The notes under the pieces are model-generated. The model ran no database searches. It was not told where the DNA came from and saw only the letters and a program-made list of their open reading frames with translations. A DNA stretch of 10,739 bases, from positions 1 through 10,739 of the forward strand of contig NCCR01000266.1 of NCBI GenBank assembly GCA_002279765.1, written 5' to 3'. Positions 5,731-10,739 of the stretch are shown piece by piece. A program made the translations under genes and the position numbers. This stretch comes from Verrucomicrobia bacterium 12-59-8 (GTDB lineage: Bacteria; Verrucomicrobiota; Verrucomicrobiae; Verrucomicrobiales; Verrucomicrobiaceae). Within the stretch, counting starts at the first letter, position 1; the number at the start of each line of letters is the position of its first letter.

Positions 5731-8433
5731 CTACGGCGTTACACGCATCTTCTGAAACGGCACGCTTTCACAGACGGCGAGGATGATGTCCTGAAAGCGG
5801 TTGCCGGATGCCTTGGCCTTGCGCTGGATTTCTTCTGTCGTGGGTTTGTCGGAGTATTCGAGGCCGCGACCGAGCGCATAGATGAGCAGGTTGTCGGCGA
5901 GGTTTTTGACGAACTGGTCGCTCATGTCGCGCACAAGGATGCTGCGCAGTTCCGCAAGGTTGGCAAAGGTCTGGCCACGCACGAGCGCGCCGGAGGCATC
6001 GATGGGTTGTTTCTTCTCCTCATCACGCCAGCGGCCGATGGCATCGTAGTTCTCAAAGGCAAAGCCCATCGGGTCAAGAAACGCATGGCACCCGGCGCAG
6101 GCCGCATTGCTGCGGTGTTCCGAGAACTGCTGGCGCAGCGTGAGCTTGCCAAACATCTGCTTCTTCTCATCCAGCGGCGGCACGCCACCCGGCGCGGGCG
6201 GTGGCGGGGTGCCGAGAATGTTTTCCAGCAGATACTTGCCCCGCTTCACCGGCGAGGTGCGCGTGGGATTGGATGTCAGCGTGAGGATGCTGCCCTGCGT
6301 CAGAATGCCCGCGCGCGGAGTACCTTGCAGCGACACCTTTTGATATTTGTCTCCTTTAACACCGTTGATGCCGTACAAGCGTGCGAGCTTTTCATTGAGG
6401 AAGCTGTAGTCCGCATTGAGAAAGGTGATCACGTCCAGATTGTTGCGCAGGATGTGGTCAAAAAACGTCTGCGATTCCTTCTTCATCGCGTAGCCAAGCC
6501 CGCCCTTCCATTCAGGAAAGCGCCGCTGGTCCACATCCACGATGTCCATGTCGCGCAGTTGCAGCCACTGTCCGCCGAAATCCTCCGTGAGACTCCAGGC
6601 GCGGTAGTCGCCAATCATGCGCTTCACCTCCGCAGCGAGATTTTTGCGCAGCTCCCCTTTGGCCGCGAGTTGCAGCAGTTTGTCATCCGGCGGTGCGGAC
6701 CAGAGGAAATACGAGAGACGCGAGGCGAGGCTGTATTCGTCAATCAACGCGACACCGTTTTGAGTCGTGCCCACAGGCGTGGGAGAGCCACGGTACAGAA
6801 ATCCCGGCGACATGAGCATGCCGCGCAGCACGTAGCCCAGGGCTTCCAGCGGCGGCAGGTTCTCCTTGATGCCGAGATCGGCAATGCCGTGCCATTTCGT
6901 TTTTTCCACATCGCGCAGCGGGCGGCGGAAGAGCCGCTGGCCGAGCTTGTCCACCAGGCCATGCATGTCAGCCACAGCAACGCCGCCCGGTTGGTTCACC
7001 GGGCCTTCCACGCTGAGCTGGTGCAGCCAGAAGTTGCGGTCATCGTGCGTTTTTTCGTCGTAGAAATCATTGAGGAACCACACCTGGATCTCCTGCTTGC
7101 CCGCTGGCAGTTCGACCTCCGTGTTGAACCACTGCGGCGTCTGGCTTTTGGCGGTGATGGAGAAAGAGCCGGCGTTTTTACCACCGATGCGCACGTCAAA
7201 CTTCGCGGGCTCACCCCCGGCTTGCTGCGCACCCGCTTTGATGGTGAGGCGATACTTGCCAACCGTGGCCAGATCGATGTGATGCTTCACGTAGCCGTTC
7301 GAGGGCATCTGGATCGTGCCCGTGTCGCGGTGCGCATTGCCCTGACCGTTTTCAAAATCCTCCCCGCTGAGTTTCATGGCGGGAAGACCCGCAGGTTTGC
7401 CATCCAGCAGCCACTGCACCAGCCGTGTGCCACGGGGCGGCAGCAGGCCGTCGGGGCCTTCGATGTGGATATTGTCGAGCGCGAGGTTGCGGTCGCGCTT
7501 GTCGGGATCTGGATTCTGCGGGTCCGCAAAATCATTCAAAAAGCGCACCACGATCTTGTGCTCGCCACTCTTGAGCGGCACCATCTGCTTGATCGTCTGC
7601 CAGGGGCCTTTCTCGCCGCGATAAGGTGCGGTCACGTCAAAGGTGCCGAGTTCCTTGTCATCCACGCGCAGCGCTACCTTGGCGGCATCCGGTCCGGCCT
7701 GCGTGGCAGAGAGGCGGAATTTGAGCTGATAGTTGCCGTAGGCTGGAGCCGTGAATTTGGTCGCGGCATCAGCATTGCCGTGAAACCAGCGGATGCCCTC
7801 CCACTCTTTGGTGTCGCCCTTTTGGTTCCAGAATTTCTTGGCACCCAGTTCCAGATCCAGCCGTTCCACGGCAGAAGTATCCAGCGCCTTGTCTGCCACC
7901 GTATTGGCGGCCCGGATGTATTTCTCCATGAGCAGCGGCGAAATGCTCAGCACGTCGCCGATGTTGTCATAGCCGTAGCCCGTGTCATCGGGCGGAAATT
8001 GATTTGCGGGCTTCGTGTCCACAAACAGCAGATCGCGGATCGTGTTGTTGTACTCCGTGCGGTTGAGGCGGCGGTAGGTGATGTGGCCCGGATCAATCTT
8101 CTGCGGATCGAAATAGAAAACAGTGCTGTCGATCCACGCCACGATCTCATCACGCTCCGGCAGCGAAGGCTTGTCCTTCTTCTCCGGCGGCATCACATGC
8201 GTGACGAGTTGCTGCCGCGTATGATCCCACAGCACCTTGTCGCCAATGAGTTTCGAGTATTCGGGGTACTCATCCAGCGCGAAATCGCCTTTGTCAGAGC
8301 CATCGCCGTGGCAGTCGTAGCAGAACTTTTGCAGCAGGGGCAGGATTCGCTGATTGTAGGCGTCCTGGCCGCGTTCAGCGGCGGACAGCAGGGAAGGGAT
8401 CGCGAGGGAGGCGAAGATGAGGCGACGAAGCAT
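5731..8433 (-). CDS. DUF1592-family two-haem cytochrome-c-like exported protein (PSCyt/DUF1587/DUF1595/DUF1592/DUF1588/DUF1585)
   Basis: 900 aa. The start at 8433 was chosen because it gives a clean signal peptide, MLRRLIFASLAIPSLLSAA; the frame is open further upstream but that part does not look like protein. Domains in order: a haem-c motif CYDCH (38-42) in a planctomycete cytochrome-type domain; DUF1587 around YRRLNRTEYNNTIRDLL (120-136); two CBM-like beta modules (about 215-327 and 380-478); DUF1595 (about 490-548, FRRPLRD); DUF1592 (about 563-690, SRLSYFLWSAPPDD); DUF1588 (about 706-815) with a second haem motif CAGCH (779-783); and DUF1585 (about 820-895, LLIYALGRGLEYSD). The protein is exported and probably binds two haems. 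The family is abundant in Planctomycetes and Verrucomicrobia and is linked to polysaccharide use, but its biochemistry is unknown. A DUF1552 gene often accompanies this family and is absent from both flanks here. Confidence 0.95.
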   Translation of the reverse strand: MLRRLIFASLAIPSLLSAAERGQDAYNQRILPLLQKFCYDCHGDGSDKGDFALDEYPEYSKLIGDKVLWDHTRQQLVTHVMPPEKKDKPSLPERDEIVAWIDSTVFYFDPQKIDPGHITYRRLNRTEYNNTIRDLLFVDTKPANQFPPDDTGYGYDNIGDVLSISPLLMEKYIRAANTVADKALDTSAVERLDLELGAKKFWNQKGDTKEWEGIRWFHGNADAATKFTAPAYGNYQLKFRLSATQAGPDAAKVALRVDDKELGTFDVTAPYRGEKGPWQTIKQMVPLKSGEHKIVVRFLNDFADPQNPDPDKRDRNLALDNIHIEGPDGLLPPRGTRLVQWLLDGKPAGLPAMKLSGEDFENGQGNAHRDTGTIQMPSNGYVKHHIDLATVGKYRLTIKAGAQQAGGEPAKFDVRIGGKNAGSFSITAKSQTPQWFNTEVELPAGKQEIQVWFLNDFYDEKTHDDRNFWLHQLSVEGPVNQPGGVAVADMHGLVDKLGQRLFRRPLRDVEKTKWHGIADLGIKENLPPLEALGYVLRGMLMSPGFLYRGSPTPVGTTQNGVALIDEYSLASRLSYFLWSAPPDDKLLQLAAKGELRKNLAAEVKRMIGDYRAWSLTEDFGGQWLQLRDMDIVDVDQRRFPEWKGGLGYAMKKESQTFFDHILRNNLDVITFLNADYSFLNEKLARLYGINGVKGDKYQKVSLQGTPRAGILTQGSILTLTSNPTRTSPVKRGKYLLENILGTPPPPAPGGVPPLDEKKQMFGKLTLRQQFSEHRSNAACAGCHAFLDPMGFAFENYDAIGRWRDEEKKQPIDASGALVRGQTFANLAELRSILVRDMSDQFVKNLADNLLIYALGRGLEYSDKPTTEEIQRKAKASGNRFQDIILAVCESVPFQKMRVTP

Positions 8434-8575
8434 GAAAAAGGAAAGAAATGGGGGTATCCAAGATACGCAGGAAAGTGCCATGCATTTCGCCGAAACCAAT
8501 GAGCATTGCGCATGATTTGTGGTTGCGTGCGCCAAAGCTTGCGGTGATGAAGCGCGCCCTTTCATCCCTTTTCCC
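8434..8575. other. Divergent intergenic region between DUF1592 and FKBP genes
   Basis: These 142 bp must hold the promoters for both divergent genes. I see no convincing -35/-10 pair and no purine-rich ribosome binding site before either ATG. The only symmetrical structure is GTATC-CAA-GATAC (8454-8466), a short perfect inverted repeat about 20 bp upstream of the DUF1592 start, which could be an operator or chance. Confidence 0.4.
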
Positions 8576-8980
8576 ATGTCCCAATCCGCTCTCGAAACCG
8601 GCAAAGCCTTCCTCGCCGAAAACGCCACAAAAGAAGGCATCACCACCACTGCCAGCGGCCTGCAGTATCAGGTGCTCACCCCCGGCACCGGCAAAAGCCC
8701 GAAGGTCAAAGACGCCGTAGTGGTGAACTATCGCGGCACATTGCTCAATGGCGTGGAATTCGACAGCTCCTACCTCGCCGGACGCGAACCGGCGGAATTC
8801 CCTCTCAAACGTGTCATCAAAGGCTGGACCGAAGGCCTGCAGCTCATGCAGGAAGGCGCGAAGTTCCGTTTCTTCATTCCGTCGGAGCTGGCCTATGGCA
8901 AACGCGGCGCCGGAATCGACATCGGACCCAATGAAACGCTGATCTTTGAAGTGGAACTCCTGAAAGTCTGGGAGGATTAG
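8576..8980 (+). CDS. FKBP-type peptidyl-prolyl cis-trans isomerase
   Basis: 134 aa from the ATG at 8576. Reading from the GTG at 8519 adds 19 residues unlike the family, so the ATG is preferred. A short N-terminal helix (ALETGKAFLAENATKEG) of the FkpA/FklB/Mip type precedes one complete FKBP domain (about 25-132). Binding-pocket residues expected in FKBPs are present: Y52, F62, D63, V80-I81, W84, Y107 and F124. There is no signal peptide, so it is predicted to be cytoplasmic, catalysing Xaa-Pro isomerisation in protein folding. The N-terminal dimerisation arm of FkpA/Mip is mostly missing. The SDR gene follows 17 nt after its stop on the same strand and could be co-transcribed, though there is no functional link between the two. 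Confidence 0.95.
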   Translation: MSQSALETGKAFLAENATKEGITTTASGLQYQVLTPGTGKSPKVKDAVVVNYRGTLLNGVEFDSSYLAGREPAEFPLKRVIKGWTEGLQLMQEGAKFRFFIPSELAYGKRGAGIDIGPNETLIFEVELLKVWED

Positions 8981-8997
8981 CCGCGATTCTTCTGCCC

Positions 8998-9758
8998 ATG
9001 AATCAAATCGACCTCAAGGACAGAGTTGCCATCGTCACCGGTGGTGCACGCGGAATCGGCTACGCCATCGCAGAGCGCCTGCTCAGCTCAGGTGCGGGCG
9101 TTTGCCTCTGGGATATTGACGCTGCGGCGCTCGATGCGGCCAAAGCCGAACTCTCCGCCCTCGCGCCCTGGGCAAAGTTCACACCGCCACCGTGGACCTC
9201 ACCAGCATCGCCTCCGTGGAAAGCGCCGCCGCTTCCACCATCGGCGCCTTTGGCAAGATCGACATCCTCGTCAACAACGCAGGCATCGCGGGCACCAACG
9301 CGAAGACCTGGGAAACCGACCCCGCCGAATGGCAGCGCGTGATTGCGATCAATTTGAATGGCCCCTTCCATTGCTGCCACGCCGTCGTCCCGCACATGCT
9401 CAAAAACGGCTACGGCCGCATTGTCAACATCGCCTCCATCGCCGGCAAGGAAGGCAATCCCAACGCCGCACACTACAGCGCCTCGAAGGCCGGAGTGGTC
9501 GCATTGACAAAATCGCTCGGCAAAGAGCTCGCCACCAGCAACATCATCGTCAATGCCGTCACTCCGGCCGTGATCGAGACCGACATCCTCAAGCAGCTCA
9601 CCCAGCAGCACATCGACTACATGCTCTCGAAGATCCCCATGAACCGCTTCGGCAAAAAAGAAGAAGCCGCTGCAATGGTGGCGTGGCTCTCCTCCGAAGA
9701 CTGCTCCTTCACCACCGGTGCCGTCTTCGATCTCTCCGGCGGCAGAGCGACCTACTGA
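8998..9758 (+). pseudogene. FabG-like short-chain dehydrogenase interrupted by a one-base frameshift
   Basis: The first part (8998 to about 9177) encodes MNQIDLKDRVAIVTGG with the cofactor motif TGGARGIG (14-21). The remainder is in the -1 frame, from about 9177 to 9758, and encodes KVHTATVDLTS, NNAG, S147 (IASIAG), YSASK (Y160, K164) and LSGGRATY at the end. Adding one A to the AAA at 9174-9176 would give a continuous 253-aa classical SDR with every catalytic residue and no gap, so only one base is missing. The cause may be a sequencing or assembly indel or a genuine recent mutation. Ribosomal slippage is unlikely because no X-XXY-YYZ heptamer is present. If intact it would be a cytoplasmic NAD(P)-dependent 3-oxoacyl- or sugar/alcohol-type reductase; the substrate cannot be told. 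The ATG at 8998 is preceded by TTCTGCCC, as in the DMFase-like gene. Confidence 0.85.
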
Positions 9759-9777
9759 TCCTCTGTAAAGTACTCCA

Positions 9778-9831
9778 GAGCTTCAGCTCGTTCCGGAAGT
9801 CTCGCAAGACTCCCAACACGACTAAAAGCTC
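9778..9831. repeat. Palindromic intergenic element, copy B
   Basis: Same family as the element at 2116-2167; the first 19 bases differ at one position. Outer arms GAGCTT (9778-9783) and AAGCTC (9826-9831) are perfect inverted repeats. The inner stem AGTCT-CGCA-AGACT (9798-9811) extends to flanking GG/CC with one bulged base. It has no coding capacity. It lies between the SDR stop and a duplicated remnant of the SDR 3' end, and could end or attenuate transcription before the DMFase-like gene (inference). Confidence 0.7.
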
Positions 9832-9837
9832 CCAGCT

Positions 9838-9885
9838 ACCTTTGGCACCGTCTTCAATCTCTCCGGCGACCGCGCGACCTGCTGA
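9838..9885 (+). pseudogene. Degenerate duplicate of the SDR gene 3' end
   Basis: Sixteen codons including the stop read TFGTVFNLSGDRATC-stop. They align without gaps to the last 16 codons of the SDR gene (9711-9758, TTGAVFDLSGGRATY-stop). By eye, 38 of 48 bases and 10 of 15 residues match, and both stops are followed by TC. The fragment has no start or catalytic core and is separated from the SDR gene by the palindromic element. Confidence 0.7.
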
Positions 9886-9917
9886 TCATTTTCGCCTTCC
9901 ACCCGCGTATTCTGCCC

Positions 9918-10739
9918 ATGTCCCTGATCACCGCAGAAAACTCCAAGCCCGGCTCACACGACTGGCAACTCACCCGCATGCGCCTCGACAAAAACGAGGG
10001 CTTCCGCACCCCCTTCATCGAAGGCTACTGCTCACGCCAGTCCGTCAAAGCAGGCGACACCCTCGACATCTTCGTCAGCACCCAACCCACCGCTCGCTTC
10101 AAACTCGAAATCTTCCGCACCGGCTACTACGGCGGCTGCGGCGCGCGCCTCATGACGGAACTCGGCCCCTTTGAAGGCAAAGAACAGCCCGTGCCCGAGA
10201 TCGGCGAAAAGCGCCTCCGCGAATGCCGCTGGGAAAAGACCACCTCCCTCACCATTCCACCGGACTGGCTCAGCGGCGTCTATCTCGGCAGACTCACCAC
10301 GCTGCCAGCCTCAAAAGACGAACCCTACTGGCAGAGCTACATCGTCTTCATCGTCACCGACGACCGCAAGGCCGACATCCTCTTCCAGTGCAGCGACAAC
10401 ACCTGGCAGGCCTACAACCGCTGGCCGGACAATTACTCGCTCTACACCGATCCCAAAGGCAATCAGGGCCCGTGGTCGGATGTGAGCTTTGATCGTCCCT
10501 ATGCCAAGTATGCGCAGATCTACGAGAATCCGCAGTCCGTCGGCAGTGGCGAGTGGCTGTGCTTTGAGTTTCCCGCCGCCTACTGGCTGGAGAAGGAAGG
10601 CTACGATGTGACCTACTGCTCCAATGCCGACATGATCACCCCGGATCACGGTTTGAAGTGCAAGGCCTTCATCAGCATCGGCCACGACGAGTACTGGGAC
10701 ATCCGCCAGCACGACAGCGTGGCAAAGCTGCGCGATGCC
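9918..10739 (+). CDS. N,N-dimethylformamidase beta-subunit-like protein (3' partial)
   Basis: The ATG at 9918 opens a frame that runs without a stop through the window end, giving 274 residues of a longer protein. The sequence matches the large-subunit (DMFase beta C-terminal domain) family: RTGYYGGCGARLM (67-79), SGVYLGRLTT (119-128), YWQSYIVFIVTDDR (137-150), DNTWQAYNRWPDNYSLY (160-176), PQSVGSGEW (205-213) and FISIGHDEYWD (251-261). Characterised DMFases hydrolyse a formamide using a mononuclear iron held by two tyrosines and a glutamate. Tyr166 and Glu258 lie in conserved motifs and are plausible ligands, but I could not align them to a structure. There is no signal peptide at this start. 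No small alpha subunit is seen upstream. Many homologues in environmental bacteria have unknown substrates, so an amide-hydrolase role is likely only in general terms. Confidence 0.88.
   Translation, partial: MSLITAENSKPGSHDWQLTRMRLDKNEGFRTPFIEGYCSRQSVKAGDTLDIFVSTQPTARFKLEIFRTGYYGGCGARLMTELGPFEGKEQPVPEIGEKRLRECRWEKTTSLTIPPDWLSGVYLGRLTTLPASKDEPYWQSYIVFIVTDDRKADILFQCSDNTWQAYNRWPDNYSLYTDPKGNQGPWSDVSFDRPYAKYAQIYENPQSVGSGEWLCFEFPAAYWLEKEGYDVTYCSNADMITPDHGLKCKAFISIGHDEYWDIRQHDSVAKLRDA

Noticed and set aside
5611..8502. A 963-codon open frame on the plus strand, antisense to the DUF1592 gene
   Set aside because: Its translation is rich in Arg, His, Ala and Val with no recognisable domain, while the opposite strand encodes a complete multi-domain protein with two haem motifs. 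Long antisense frames are expected opposite GC-rich codons.
8434..8649. A 72-residue N-terminal extension of the DUF1592 reading frame
   Set aside because: It would overlap the divergent FKBP gene, and the internal ATG at 8433 starts a clean signal peptide.
9168..9182. Programmed -1 frameshift as the explanation for the split SDR
   Set aside because: GCA AAG TTC is not a canonical slippery heptamer, no clear downstream stimulatory stem was seen, and SDR genes are not known to need frameshifting. A one-base indel is simpler.
9026..10174. A 382-codon plus-strand open frame over the SDR and repeat region
   Set aside because: It is an out-of-frame reading with Arg/His/Pro-rich composition. The SDR and DMFase-like motifs are in other frames.
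1..10739. CRISPR array, tRNA, rRNA, insertion sequence or prophage genes
   Set aside because: No regularly spaced direct repeats, no cloverleaf-like or rRNA sequence, and no transposase, integrase or phage protein motif was found on either strand.

Overview
This window looks like a chromosomal segment of a GC-rich Verrucomicrobiota bacterium (Prosthecobacter/Verrucomicrobium-like). A Planctomycetes relative is the alternative. The evidence is a large DUF1592-type two-haem 'planctomycete cytochrome c' protein, several Gfo/Idh/MocA and SDR oxidoreductases, a secreted kelch protein, a DMFase-like protein, starts without clear Shine-Dalgarno sequences, and palindromic intergenic elements of a kind I associate with that phylum. 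No RNA genes, CRISPR arrays, transposases or phage genes were seen. The assignment rests on gene content alone.

Layout. (1) 3-1042, plus strand: two adjacent paralogous cysteine-motif proteins coupled by an ATGA overlap; the first is cut by the window edge. (2) About 1020-2111, plus strand: an exported six-bladed kelch propeller (NanM-like). Its 5' end contains a hairpin-rich repeat element that is translated in frame. (3) 2112-2174: a short convergent gap filled by a palindromic element. (4) 2175-5645, minus strand: a tight four-gene operon transcribed Gfo/Idh -> Gfo/Idh -> HpcH/HpaI aldolase -> PtmA-like SDR, with two 4-bp ATGA overlaps and one 5-nt gap. It probably encodes a cytoplasmic sugar or sugar-acid pathway of unknown substrate. 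(5) 5731-8433, minus strand: a 900-aa exported DUF1592 family protein with two CxxCH motifs and two internal CBM-like modules. (6) 8434-8575: a divergent intergenic region. (7) 8576-10739, plus strand: an FKBP prolyl isomerase, a FabG-like SDR broken by a one-base frameshift, a second copy of the palindromic element followed by a duplicated remnant of the SDR 3' end, and the 5' part of an N,N-dimethylformamidase-like gene running off the window.

How the genes may work together. The exported kelch protein and DUF1592 protein would act outside the cytoplasm on carbohydrate-like material, and the four-gene operon would oxidise and then cleave the imported sugar or sugar acid. This is inference: the sequence supports the protein families and the operon, but not the substrate. 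The most distinctive points are the unusual enzyme set of the operon, the repeat element read through into an export signal, the Cys-motif paralogue pair, and the repeat next to a degenerate duplication of an SDR gene end.
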